A stretch of DNA of 46,173 nucleotides, taken from contig JAICYD010000049.1 in NCBI GenBank assembly GCA_025934375.1, forward strand, positions 1-46,173. Direction: 5' to 3'. This document shows, one piece after another, positions 1-8,071 of the stretch. This DNA comes from Streptosporangiaceae bacterium. Its GTDB lineage: Bacteria; Actinomycetota; Actinomycetes; Streptosporangiales; Streptosporangiaceae. The number at the start of each line of letters is the position of its first letter. Position 1 is the first letter of the stretch. Below the pieces are notes generated by a model, which was given only the letters and a program-made list of their open reading frames with translations, made no database searches and was not told where the DNA came from. The translations under genes and the position numbers were made by a program.

Positions 1-189
1 CCGACCACGCGGCATGCCCGTCCCCGGCAGCGGTCCACGCGTCATCCACGACAGCAAGCATGCACCAACCCTGGCCCGCGACACGGCCCAGATCACGCAG
101 CCACGCCGATCAGATAACAGCCAACCGTTGTAGTACTAGGGCCGCTGGGCGCGCTGCCCACGGCACCTCGGCTGGCGCGCTCGTTCACC
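1..189. other. Upstream edge region without a recognised gene
   Basis: I see no credible coding region here. The frame of the following ATPase gene stays open back to an in-frame TAA at 115-117, and its translation between 118 and 189 still looks like the family's N-terminus (LPTAPRLARSFTV). There is no ATG, GTG or TTG in that stretch. The 8-bp palindrome TAGTACTA lies near 131-138. Promoter elements for the next gene may be here, but none is convincing. Confidence 0.4.
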
Positions 190-585
190 GTGATGGTGCT
201 GGGCGGGTGGGCGCTGGCTGAGCTCGCCGAGGACGCGGAACTGATCGCCTCCGAGTTGTGCTCCAACGTGGTGCGCGCCGCCAGCGGGCCGGACGGGCAG
301 CCGCGCTATGACGACGCCGGACGATTGCCCTTGCTGTGGCTGCGGCTGCTGTCGGACGGCAGCGCCCTGCAGATCGAGGCGTGGGACACCGTCGCCACCG
401 AGGCGGGCGTCCCCGCGCCGCGCCGCGCGGCCGCCGACGACGAGTCCGGGCGCGGCCTGGAACTGGTCAGCGCGCTGAGCGTCGACTGGGGCTGGGACCA
501 CCTGCCCGGCCACGATCGCCCAGGCCGCGACCTGCCGGGCCAGGCCGTCAAGCGAGTCTGGGCCTTGCTGAAAGGATCACGATGA
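190..585 (+). CDS. RsbW/SpoIIAB-like ATP-binding protein (HATPase_c_2), 5' end uncertain
   Basis: The product resembles the single-domain GHKL ATPases that actinomycetes carry in large numbers and that act as anti-sigma or regulatory kinases. The N-box is visible as ELIASELCSNVV, and the lid/G2 region as ESGRGLELVSALSVDWGW, a typical ending for this family. GTG at 190 (with ATG at 193) is the first usable start and gives 131 residues, short of the usual 140-150. Family-like sequence continues upstream in frame from about 142 to 189 without a standard start codon, so the gene either uses an unusual start such as CTG or has lost its 5' end. The stop overlaps the next start (ATGA), so the two genes are probably translationally coupled. 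No sigma factor or anti-anti-sigma gene is adjacent. The family call is firm; function and start are not. Confidence 0.75.
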   Translation: MMVLGGWALAELAEDAELIASELCSNVVRAASGPDGQPRYDDAGRLPLLWLRLLSDGSALQIEAWDTVATEAGVPAPRRAAADDESGRGLELVSALSVDWGWDHLPGHDRPGRDLPGQAVKRVWALLKGSR

Positions 586-872
586 CCGATCACCGGTGCT
601 TGTGCGGGTACGCCGCCGACGCGGATGACCTCGCCGACCATCTAGCCGAGATGTTCACCCCCGACGACGACGTGGCCGCCGACGGCCACCCACACGCCGA
701 GGCGGCCGACGACACCTCGCCGCCCACCGCGCTCGCCACCCGGAAGTGCCTGTGCGGCTTCGCGGCGGCTGGCATCGCGCAACTCGACGCCCACTTGCTG
801 GCCGTGTTCACTCCCGACGACGCCGTCGGCCGCGACGGCAACCAGCACGCCGCCACCGCCAGCAACGCCTAG
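582..872 (+). CDS. Small Cys/His protein with two repeated halves
   Basis: This 96-residue protein starts at the ATG overlapping the stop of the ATPase gene. It consists of two related units: CLCGYAADADDLADHLAEMF followed by TPDDDVAADGHPHAE, and CLCGFAAAGIAQLDAHLLAVF-like sequence followed by TPDDAVGRDGNQHAA. Each unit has C-x-C-G at its start, a central H, and a D-G-x-x-H element at its end, a spacing that would suit metal binding. No known domain name comes to mind with certainty. The coupling suggests it partners or modulates the ATPase, perhaps as a metal- or redox-responsive element; that is inference. Composition matches its neighbours. It is confidently coding because of the internal repeat and the coupling. 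Confidence 0.7.
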   Translation: MTDHRCLCGYAADADDLADHLAEMFTPDDDVAADGHPHAEAADDTSPPTALATRKCLCGFAAAGIAQLDAHLLAVFTPDDAVGRDGNQHAATASNA

Positions 873-941
873 CGAACCCGCGCTTATGAATCCTTCTGCG
901 CCGGTACCTGGGATAGGGCGTGAGGCCGCCCACTGGAACAC

Positions 942-1288
942 GTGGAACTGCTGGAGCGGGAGGCGGCGCTCGCGCAGCTGATCGGGCTCGCTGAGCGCTC
1001 TCGCGCGGGCGATGGCCAGCTGGCCCTGGTGGCCGGCGGCAGCGCCGGCACCCCGCTGGACATCGGGCAGCTGGCCGGGCTGCATGACGGTCTCGCGTCC
1101 GAGCCTTCGCTGATCGACCGGTGCGGGGACCCGGCGACCACCGTGTGCGAGCGGGTGCTGGCCATGACCGCCTCCCCGGCGAACCGGCTGACCCCGTTGA
1201 TCAGCACAACGTATCGGCCGTGCTGGCCAAGACGGGCACCCGGACCCGCAAGTCCGCCGTGACCCGCGCTCAGTCTCAAGACGGGTAA
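942..1288 (+). pseudogene. Decayed LuxR-family (AAA/LAL-type) regulator remnant
   Basis: The reading frame from GTG 942 begins VELLEREAALAQLIGLAERS followed by GQLALVAGGSAG, like the start of large LuxR regulators just before the Walker A motif, but the P-loop GKT is absent and the similarity stops. From about 1196 to the TAA at 1286-1288, a different frame reads VDQHNVSAVLAKTGTRTRKS followed by AVTRAQ, which is the end of a LuxR helix-turn-helix (consensus VDxHVSAVLxKLGVxTRxxA). About 2.5 kb of a normal gene is therefore missing between the two ends and the frame has shifted. The tail overlaps the end of the HNH gene on the other strand by 13 bases. I read this as an internally deleted pseudogene; a short expressed peptide cannot be excluded. 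Confidence 0.6.
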
Positions 1289-3810
1289 CGCCAGGGTCCC
1301 TGGGTGTAGCTGCGGCCGGTCATGGTGGTCCACTGGGTCCAGTCGGGCTTGGGCTTGGTGACCTGCCAGCCGGGGGACTGTTTGACGCGGTGGCACGCGC
1401 GGCTGCACGCGTGAGCATTGCAGGCGCAGGTCACCCCACCCTTATCGAATGGCTGCGCGTGCTCGAAGTCCGATTCGCGAGCGTGCCGGGAGCACGCGGG
1501 GAAGGAACACTTGCCATCGCGGACCTGGACGAGGTGGCGGAGCTTCCCTCCTGGCTGGTACCCCGTTGACGCGTGCCGGTGATCACAGTCGTCGACCGGC
1601 ACGGCGTCGATGCTGACGGCGAAGGGCAACGGCGCGCCGGGCACCGTCAGTACCCACGACCCGAAGCCCCCGGTAGGCCCTGGCCTGCCGCCTGGCGTGA
1701 AGGTGGCCCTATCCGGTGGTCCCGGTAGGACGGGGGGCGCTAGCCCGCGCGGGCCGCTCCCGCTTGCCGTCGCTCGCGAGCCGCGCAGTGGCTTGCCACA
1801 GCCATGGCCGATCGCGTGCCCCTGCTCATCGACTATGGTCACGCAAAACTCGCTGGCCGGATGCCGCGCGCCCGCCGCCGCCAGGGCCCGGACCAGCCCA
1901 GGGTCCAGTGCGCCGAGGCCATGCGCCTCTCCGGGCCGCTCCGCCAGGCTAAGCAAGGTGAGCAGCGGGAAGTCCAGGTTTCCGCGGACGAGCATGCGGT
2001 CACTTCCCCGGCTGCCGCAGGCCGGGCAGGGACCGCAGCCATCCCGTGCCTCGTTACCCGGACCGCCGCCCCCACTGCCACCGCCACTCCGTGCGAGGTC
2101 CTGCGATTGGCCGGACCGCTGCGCCAGCCACGGGATGGCCCCTGCCGGAAGGGTCAGGTTCGCCCGGATGGGCAGTCCTGCCGCGCCGCGCTTGCCACCG
2201 CATTCGGGGCAGTGGCCCCATTCGGGGCAATGACCACGGCTGCCACGGTCATTAAGCAGGGACCCGCTAGCGGGGTCATCGCCGAGACCGCCATCTCCAG
2301 AGCTGGCATCGGCGGCAGCTCGCCCATGATCACCGGGCCAGTCGCCGGGCCAGGTGCCAGGCACGCCGTCATCTCGGCGGGGTCGACCGCGCGGGCCCGC
2401 ACCCAGACCGCCATCACCGCAGCCGCCGCCACCCGACGTGTCGCCGTCAGTGCCACGGTTGCCACTGCCGGACTCGCCGCTAGCCAATCCGATGCCATGC
2501 TGATCGCCGTCTGGGCCGGTATGGCCAGGATCCCCGTCGCCGCTGTCGTCGCCACCAGGACGCCAGCCGGGGAAGCCGCTGGATCCGTCCGTATCGTCGG
2601 TATCGCCTGGGTGTGCGGCGGGCGGCCTTCCGCCGCCGCTGCCCCCTGGGCCATCGCCACCGAAGGGCCAGTCATCGGGGCCGCCGCCGGGGTCGTCCGC
2701 GCCACCGTCGCCGCGATCCTGGCCGGAGCCTGCATTGCCGCTGCGGGCAGCCTCTCGGGCCTTCTCCCGGAACTTCTCCCGAGCCCGGCGAGTGGCCTCG
2801 CGAAGCTCGGCGTCGCGGGCGGCTTGCTCGTCAGCGCCGGCCGGGTCCGTCTCAGCCGCGCGAGCCTCATCCTCCGCCTGTGCCCACGCGGCCCGCTGGG
2901 CCGCCGGCACGCCGTTGATCAGGTCGAGGTAGGCCATGACGCGCAGGATGTCCGTCGGCCGCTTGACACCCGCGGCCTTGTACTCCAGCGCGCGAGCCTC
3001 GATGTTCGCCGTCGCGGCGAGAGCCTCGTCCGTCGGCAGGCCCGTTCCGCGCAGCGCGCAGGTCCCCGTGGACTCGCGCCAAAACCGGATCCGCGCGTGC
3101 TCCCGCTCGGCCTGCTCCCGGCGCTTGCGCGCGCCCTCGGGGTCGACCGTGATCACCGCGCGCTGCACCAGCCGCTGCAGCTCCGACCAGGTCCCGCAGC
3201 GGTCCAGGCCGCGCAGGATGATCGCCTCGGCCCGCGCGAACAGGTCCTCGCGATCCAGGACGCTGGACTCCTCGACGATCATCTTCACCCGGGGCGGGTC
3301 CAGGCGGTCCGCATTCAGGGCCGCGCCGATGCCGGGCAGCCGGGAGTCCAGCGTCCACGCCAGGTTGACGAGCTTGCCCGCCGCGACCACCGAGATCCCC
3401 AGCGCGGCGGCCACTTCGTGGTGCAGCCGCGGGTCCCACTCATCGGGCAGCCCGCCCGCCTCCGCCCCCGGGTCATCGCGCTCGTTCAGCGGATACCGGC
3501 GGATCAGCTCCCGCACCACCGCCAGCTTCCCGGCAAAGCTCCATGTCTCCAGCGACTTCCACGCCCGCCCGATCCCCAGCAGCTCATCACCGGTCGCCTG
3601 CCCCAGCGACTCCGGCCGCGACACATCGCCGACCTGGAGTGCCAGCCACCCTGATGACCGGGCCCGATCTCCCCATCGTCCCTGGGCGAATTCCTCCAGC
3701 CGCTGGTCGCGCGCGCCGTGACCATATCGCCCGGTCAGGAACTCTTCCGCATACCTGACGTCCACCACGGCGCGCACCTCCCCGTATTTCGTTAGATAGG
3801 AATGATTCAT
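1276..3810 (-). CDS. DUF222 (13E12 repeat) HNH endonuclease with long Gly/Asp-rich insert
   Basis: The 844-residue product has the DUF222/13E12 helical domain in roughly residues 60-310 and an HNH nuclease module at the C-terminus. The HNH core reads CSFPACSRHARESDFEHAQP, then CACNAHACSRACHRVKQSPG, giving the zinc-ligand cysteines and the H, N and H residues (FEH, CN, CHR). Relatives are usually 400-600 residues; here about 200-250 residues rich in G, D, S and P (roughly 340-580) separate the domains, with CxxC pairs (CPECGGKRG, CPACGSRG) that may bind zinc. These proteins are multicopy in actinomycetes and of unknown role, perhaps mobile or defence nucleases. ATG at 3810 is the first start, with a TATATT hexamer 12-17 bp before it. 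The coding strand is clear; the function is generic. Confidence 0.85.
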   Translation of the reverse strand: MNHSYLTKYGEVRAVVDVRYAEEFLTGRYGHGARDQRLEEFAQGRWGDRARSSGWLALQVGDVSRPESLGQATGDELLGIGRAWKSLETWSFAGKLAVVRELIRRYPLNERDDPGAEAGGLPDEWDPRLHHEVAAALGISVVAAGKLVNLAWTLDSRLPGIGAALNADRLDPPRVKMIVEESSVLDREDLFARAEAIILRGLDRCGTWSELQRLVQRAVITVDPEGARKRREQAEREHARIRFWRESTGTCALRGTGLPTDEALAATANIEARALEYKAAGVKRPTDILRVMAYLDLINGVPAAQRAAWAQAEDEARAAETDPAGADEQAARDAELREATRRAREKFREKAREAARSGNAGSGQDRGDGGADDPGGGPDDWPFGGDGPGGSGGGRPPAAHPGDTDDTDGSSGFPGWRPGGDDSGDGDPGHTGPDGDQHGIGLASGESGSGNRGTDGDTSGGGGCGDGGLGAGPRGRPRRDDGVPGTWPGDWPGDHGRAAADASSGDGGLGDDPASGSLLNDRGSRGHCPEWGHCPECGGKRGAAGLPIRANLTLPAGAIPWLAQRSGQSQDLARSGGGSGGGGPGNEARDGCGPCPACGSRGSDRMLVRGNLDFPLLTLLSLAERPGEAHGLGALDPGLVRALAAAGARHPASEFCVTIVDEQGHAIGHGCGKPLRGSRATASGSGPRGLAPPVLPGPPDRATFTPGGRPGPTGGFGSWVLTVPGAPLPFAVSIDAVPVDDCDHRHASTGYQPGGKLRHLVQVRDGKCSFPACSRHARESDFEHAQPFDKGGVTCACNAHACSRACHRVKQSPGWQVTKPKPDWTQWTTMTGRSYTQGPWRYPS

Positions 3811-3821
3811 GAGCTACATCG

Positions 3822-3827
3822 AATATA
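3822..3827 (-). promoter_or_regulatory. Candidate -10 element of the HNH gene
   Basis: On the minus strand TATATT lies 11 bp before the ATG at 3810, inside a locally AT-rich patch (3800-3850) of an otherwise GC-rich region. No clear -35 is visible. The rest of the 3811-4029 gap shows nothing else I can name. Confidence 0.4.
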
Positions 3828-4029
3828 ACATGCATAACTCGAAAACGCAAGCTACAGGCGCGGGGGAGCTGGGCATGGCGCGGGGTTGGGCAGGCGGGGG
3901 TAGGGATGACCGCGCTGCCAGCGGCGGCCGAGCCAGCCGGCCGACCGCAGGCCGACGAAGCCGGTCGCCGCCGGAGCACGTCGCCGGCGACAGGCGGGCA
4001 TGCCGTACCCCGAGGGACGAGCGTGGCCC

Positions 4030-4458
4030 CTAGTGGCCGGTGACGTCGAGGTTGGCCAGGACCTTCGTCGGCGTGACGCGCACCACGAGCTCACCGGGGA
4101 CGCCGTTGCGCTCGCCGAATTCCTGCGCCCGGTCGGCGCCCATGTAGCGGCCGCCCACCGCCGTGGCCACCCGCACTAGCTCGGCGAGGTCGTCCGACAG
4201 CTCGGCGTGGCCCTGGACCTGCACGAAGGCGTACGGCGGGGCGTGCATGTCGACGCACACCGCCACCCGGGGATCGCGGGCCAGCGCGCGTCCCTTCGCG
4301 GTGTCGTTGTGCGTGGTGAACAGGATCTGGCCGCCTTCAACCACGAACCACACCGGCGCGGCCAGCGGCCGCCCGTCCGCCCCGGTGAACGCCACCATCG
4401 CGGTCCGGGTGCCCGCCGACAGGAAGTCCCGGACCTCCGGGTCAGTAATCGCCGCCAT
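4030..4458 (-). CDS. PPOX-class (F420-dependent type) oxidoreductase
   Basis: A 142-residue split beta-barrel flavin/deazaflavin-binding protein. The pattern TAMVAFTGADGRPLAAPVWF, the strand ILFTTHNDTAKGRALARDP, and the PTKVLANLDVTGH ending match the actinobacterial PPOX-class family in which F420H2 is the usual cofactor and small unsaturated substrates are reduced. Size is normal for the family. It lies 9 bp after the MFS gene on the same strand, so it may be cotranscribed with it. A TAGGCT hexamer 6 bp before the ATG also fits a separate leaderless promoter. The cofactor (F420 or FMN) and substrate cannot be read from the sequence. Confidence 0.85.
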   Translation of the reverse strand: MAAITDPEVRDFLSAGTRTAMVAFTGADGRPLAAPVWFVVEGGQILFTTHNDTAKGRALARDPRVAVCVDMHAPPYAFVQVQGHAELSDDLAELVRVATAVGGRYMGADRAQEFGERNGVPGELVVRVTPTKVLANLDVTGH

Positions 4459-4464
4459 CCGGCC

Positions 4465-4470
4465 AGCCTA
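4465..4470 (-). promoter_or_regulatory. Candidate leaderless -10 (TAGGCT) for the PPOX gene
   Basis: The hexamer ends 6 bp before the ATG at 4458, placing a transcription start at or next to the start codon. It overlaps the stop codon of the upstream MFS gene. Confidence 0.4.
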
Positions 4471-6570
4471 GCGGGCAGGCCGGATGACGGGCGGGGTACG
4501 GTCGTCGTCGCGCTCGGCGAGGCGGCGGTCGGCGTCATCGCCGAGGATGTCGCGGGCCAGCTTGGCCAAGACGCCGGACAGCTCCGCGTACTGGTCCGGA
4601 GACCACCCGGCGAGCTGCTCGGTCAGCCAGCGCTGCTCAGCGGTGACCAGCTTCTCCGCGGTCGCGGTCCCGGTCGTGGTCAGCACGAGAGTGCCGTCGG
4701 CCCGGGTGACCAGCCCGCGGGCGACCAGCAGGTCGCCGGTGGGGCGGCCCTCGGCGAGGGTCAGCCCCGCCAGCCGGGCCAGGTCGGCGCCGGGCATGGC
4801 GCCGCCATGCCGGGAGAGCTTGGTAAGTACCCAGCAGGCGCCGCCGGGGAGCTCGATGCCGGCCGCCCGGGCGAGTCGCGCGTACCCGAAGCGGCGCAAC
4901 TCGGTCGCCGACAGGCGAGCCACGACGCGCTCTGCCTCCTGCTCCGACGACCGCTGGGTCGGCGCGCCGCCCATCGCCTCGCCGAGGTCGGCGGCGCTGG
5001 CCGAGCTCTTGAGCGTCTCCCCGGCGGCGGTGCGCAGCGGCACCTCGCGCAGGAACCACGACAGCGCGAACGCGATCAACGCGATCGGGACCGCGGTCAG
5101 GAAGACCGGGTGCAGCGCCATGCTGTAGGCGTGCAGGACCGCCTGCTGGACGTCGGCCGGCAGCTGCTTGATGGCGTTGGTGTCGGACTTGATGGCGGCG
5201 GCGGAAAAGCCGGGTGGCAGGCCCTTCGCCCCGTGCAGCGCGGCGGTGAGCTGGATGGCCAGCTGGTTGGCGAAGATCGCGCCGAAGATCGACACGCCGA
5301 ACGAGCCGCCGATCGAACGGAAGAATGTCGCCCCCGAGGTGGCGGCGCCCAGGTCGGCGTAGTTCACCGTGTTCTGCACCGCGATGACGAGGACCTGGAT
5401 GATCAGGCCGAGGCTGGAGCCGAGCAGGAAGAAGTACAGGTTCATCAGCGGCGTCGCCGTGTGCTCATCCAGCCGCGACAGCAGGAACATCGAGATCGCC
5501 ATGAGCGCGGTGCCGACGATCGGGAAGACCTTGTACCGGCCGGTGCGCGCGATGAGCTGCCCGCTGCCGATCGAGGTCGCCAGCATGCCCAGCACCATCG
5601 GCAGCAGGTAGACGCCGGAGATCGTCGGTGACACGCCGTGCACCACCTGCAGGAACAGCGGCAGGAAGGACAGCGCGCCGAACATCGCGAACCCGGCCGC
5701 CAGGCCGATGGCGCTGGCCACCGTGAAGACCGAGTTGCGGAACAGCCGCAACGGCAAGACCGGCTCCGTCGCCAGCCGGGCGCTCACCCACCAGGCCAGC
5801 AGCAAAGCCACCGAGGCGACGAACAAGCCGATGATCACCGGTGATCCCCACGCGTAAGTGGTGCCGCCCCAGGAGGTAGCCAGGACCACGGACGTGGCGA
5901 ACGCCGCGAGCAGCACCGCGCCCGCGTAGTCGATCTTGTGCTTCTGCTTGCGAGACGTGCGCGGCAACACGGTGGCGATGACCGCCAGGGCGAGCACCCC
6001 GACGGGCAGGTTGATGTAGAACACCCAGCGCCAGCTGAGGTTGTCGACGAAGAAGCCGCCGAGGAGGGGCCCAGCGACGCTGGACACGCCGAAGACCGCG
6101 CCGAACGCCCCCTGGTACTTGCCGCGCTCGCGGGCCGGAACGACATCGCCGACGATCGACTGGGTCAGCACCATGAGCCCGCCGCCGCCGACGCCCTGAA
6201 TGGCGCGGAAGGCGATCAGTTCGCCCATGTTGCGGGCCTGGCCGCACAGCACCGATCCGATCAAGAAGATCACGATCGCGCCGAGGAACAGGTACTTGCG
6301 GCCGTACTGGTCACCCAGCTTGCCCCAGACCTGCGTGGTCGCGGTGGAGGCGAGCAGGTACGCGGTGACCACCCAGGAAAGGTGCGACAGGCCGCCGAGA
6401 TCGTTGACGATAGTGGGCAGCGCGGTCGACACGATGGTCTGGTCGAGGGCGGCCAGTAGCATCGCGAGCATTAGCGCCAGGTAAATGACGAGCAGTTGCC
6501 TGCCGTGCACCTCGCCGGACGCCTCTCGCGATGGCGGCGGCGTGACCGACGTGTCCCCAGTTGTCGCCAC
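4468..6570 (-). CDS. DHA2-family MFS multidrug exporter with C-terminal MarR-like domain
   Basis: The first 530 or so residues form a 14-helix EmrB/QacA-type proton-coupled exporter: LAALDQTIVSTALPTIVNDL in helix 1, and the motif A loop GKLGDQYGRKYLF. Residues about 555-700 are soluble and resemble a MarR winged helix: LRRFGYARLARAAGIELPGG, then DLARLAGLTLAEGRPTGDLL, a wing-like GLVTRADGTLVLTTTGTATA, and a helical end. DHA2 exporters normally end after helix 14 near 480-530 residues, so the tail is a real fusion. The start is the GTG at 6570; I see no ribosome-binding site. A 30-codon membrane-protein gene lies upstream on the same strand and the PPOX gene downstream. The exporter call is firm. 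DNA binding by a membrane-tethered tail is only a possibility; it may instead sense ligand or regulate the pump. Confidence 0.88.
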   Translation of the reverse strand: MATTGDTSVTPPPSREASGEVHGRQLLVIYLALMLAMLLAALDQTIVSTALPTIVNDLGGLSHLSWVVTAYLLASTATTQVWGKLGDQYGRKYLFLGAIVIFLIGSVLCGQARNMGELIAFRAIQGVGGGGLMVLTQSIVGDVVPARERGKYQGAFGAVFGVSSVAGPLLGGFFVDNLSWRWVFYINLPVGVLALAVIATVLPRTSRKQKHKIDYAGAVLLAAFATSVVLATSWGGTTYAWGSPVIIGLFVASVALLLAWWVSARLATEPVLPLRLFRNSVFTVASAIGLAAGFAMFGALSFLPLFLQVVHGVSPTISGVYLLPMVLGMLATSIGSGQLIARTGRYKVFPIVGTALMAISMFLLSRLDEHTATPLMNLYFFLLGSSLGLIIQVLVIAVQNTVNYADLGAATSGATFFRSIGGSFGVSIFGAIFANQLAIQLTAALHGAKGLPPGFSAAAIKSDTNAIKQLPADVQQAVLHAYSMALHPVFLTAVPIALIAFALSWFLREVPLRTAAGETLKSSASAADLGEAMGGAPTQRSSEQEAERVVARLSATELRRFGYARLARAAGIELPGGACWVLTKLSRHGGAMPGADLARLAGLTLAEGRPTGDLLVARGLVTRADGTLVLTTTGTATAEKLVTAEQRWLTEQLAGWSPDQYAELSGVLAKLARDILGDDADRRLAERDDDRTPPVIRPAR

Positions 6571-6659
6571 GAGACACTTCTACCCCTGGGCGCCGGGGTG
6601 ATGTCAACGTTTAGCGAGGCACGTTGCCAGGGGCGACCACCGGGACGCGGGTTGCGTCC

Positions 6660-6752
6660 TTAGCTGGTGACCAGGAGCAGCAAGATGATGGTGGCCGCCA
6701 GCCATGCCGCCACCGGGATCATCGCCCCTGCCGTCCACTTGACCTGGCGCAT
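6660..6752 (-). CDS. Predicted 30-residue single-pass membrane protein
   Basis: A 31-codon frame encodes a short basic N-terminus (MRQVKW) and then a hydrophobic segment of about 20 residues (AMIPVAAWLAATIILLLLV) ending in TS. An AGGGGA ribosome-binding site lies 6 bp before the ATG. It sits 89 bp upstream of the MFS exporter start on the same strand. Small single-pass proteins sometimes modulate neighbouring transporters (AcrZ with AcrB, for example), so a modulatory role is a reasonable guess and no more. The good ribosome-binding site and the clean helix argue that it is real. Confidence 0.55.
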   Translation of the reverse strand: MRQVKWTAGAMIPVAAWLAATIILLLLVTS

Positions 6753-6816
6753 GGTCAGTCCCCTATCAGCTCGCACTCACCGTGCCCAATGATTGTGCGT
6801 TTAGGCGACGATACGG

Positions 6817-6856
6817 CGCGAGCGCTCGCGAGGAGGCGTGTTTCCACGGAAACGCC
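6817..6856. promoter_or_regulatory. Palindromes upstream of the small membrane protein / MFS operon
   Basis: CGCGAGCGCTCGCG (6817-6830) is a perfect 14-bp palindrome. It is followed at 6835-6856 by an inverted repeat, GGCGTGTTTCC against GGAAACGCC, with a two-base bulge. They lie in the 171-bp gap between the esterase stop and the small gene, so they could be operators for the exporter operon or a terminator for the esterase gene. Confidence 0.35.
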
Positions 6857-6923
6857 CCGCTTCCCTCAGGGAGTAAACATCTACCCCCGCAGTTCCCAGC
6901 GGGACTACCCGGGGCCGCCCCGG

Positions 6924-7961
6924 TTATGCCATCCGCTGGCACAACCACGCGAGGGCCATCGGGTACCTGTAGTCGATCGCGGCGTGCGTTCCCGGGAAGA
7001 TCTCGTAGCGGATCACGTCGTCGCTGACCCCGGCGTCGCCCAGCGCGGCCCGGAATGCCGCCGCCCCGATGTCGAGGTTGAAGTCGTCGGCGTCGCCGGC
7101 GTCGATCCAGATCGAGTGCAGCGAGCGCAGCGCGTCGGCGTACCGGGGCACCATCCGCACCGGGTCCCAGTCCAGCCACCTTTGCCACGCGCCCGGCCTG
7201 ATCACGCCGGTTCGCGGATCGAAGGGCAGCTCCGGCGTCCCGTCGGCCGAGGCGGAGAAGCACGCGGCGACGCCCAGGGTCGCGATCAGCGGCATGTCCT
7301 CCGGCTTCGTGAAGGCGACCCGGGACCGGAAGTCGTCCCACCAGCGGAAGACGTCGCCGTCGTACTTGCGCAGGTGCCGGACGACGTTGGCGAACTCCGG
7401 CACGTAGCACAGCTCGTAGAGGGTGTCGCCGGCGTGCGTCGCCAGCGCGCCGAACAGGTCGGGCCGCAACATCGGGGTGATCATCGCGCCGAAGCCGCCG
7501 CTGGACTTGCCGGTGATCGCGCGCTTGGACCGGTCCGCGATCGTCCGGTAGTGCGCGTCCACCCACGGCACGACCTCGTCGCACAGGTAGGAGTGGTACC
7601 GGCCGGTGCCTGGCGAGTCGACGAACTGGCTGCCGCCGTAGGCGGTCCACGCGTCCACGTACACCACGATCGCCGGCGGCGCCTCGCCGCTGGCGAAGAC
7701 CGCGTCGGCGGTCTCGGGGAACGGCTGCCGGAACGCTGTCCGGTTGCGCCACATCATGACCTGGCCGGTGTACCCCTGGATCACGTAGACCGCCGGGTAC
7801 CGGCGGTCCGGCTCGGGATGATGCTCCGCGTCGTATCCCGGCGGCACGTACACCAGCAGCGGCCGCTCAGGCGGGTCCCCCAGCGGGTTGCCGCGCAGCA
7901 ACTCGCTCGTGAACACGTGCTCATCGATCCGCCCGGCCAGCTCCGCGCTCCACGGCAGCAT
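6924..7961 (-). CDS. Esterase D/enterochelin-esterase-like alpha/beta hydrolase
   Basis: This 345-residue protein has an alpha/beta-hydrolase fold with nucleophile elbow GKSSGGFGAM (Ser about 153). The late acid and histidine regions are DAGDADDFNLD and IFPGTHAAIDYRYP. The early PLLVYVPPGYD and YPAVYVIQGY strands are typical of the putative esterase (Esterase_D/Fes) family that hydrolyses small acyl or siderophore-like esters. No signal peptide or membrane segment is seen, so it is probably cytoplasmic. The ATG at 7961 is preceded by GGGAGGAG at suitable spacing. The upstream threonine-dehydratase-like gene is on the same strand but separated by 125 bp containing a hairpin, so this is probably its own unit. 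The substrate is unknown. Confidence 0.8.
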   Translation of the reverse strand: MLPWSAELAGRIDEHVFTSELLRGNPLGDPPERPLLVYVPPGYDAEHHPEPDRRYPAVYVIQGYTGQVMMWRNRTAFRQPFPETADAVFASGEAPPAIVVYVDAWTAYGGSQFVDSPGTGRYHSYLCDEVVPWVDAHYRTIADRSKRAITGKSSGGFGAMITPMLRPDLFGALATHAGDTLYELCYVPEFANVVRHLRKYDGDVFRWWDDFRSRVAFTKPEDMPLIATLGVAACFSASADGTPELPFDPRTGVIRPGAWQRWLDWDPVRMVPRYADALRSLHSIWIDAGDADDFNLDIGAAAFRAALGDAGVSDDVIRYEIFPGTHAAIDYRYPMALAWLCQRMA

Positions 7962-8071
7962 GCTTGACTACTCCTCCCGATCGCGACCCCAAGATCCACA
8001 GCATCCCACGCAACGAGCCCGGCCGACTGCCCGCCCCACCGCCTCCGCCCGCCATTCTCGCTCCTAGGGGC

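Noticed and set aside
1804..3654. Long open frames on the plus strand opposite the HNH nuclease gene
   Set aside because: They are antisense to a gene with clear DUF222 and HNH motifs, and their Ala/Arg/Gly-rich translations match no family. This is a normal effect of high GC content.
1276..3810. HNH gene as part of an insertion sequence or group II intron
   Set aside because: No terminal inverted repeats, target duplications, transposase or reverse transcriptase were seen around it.
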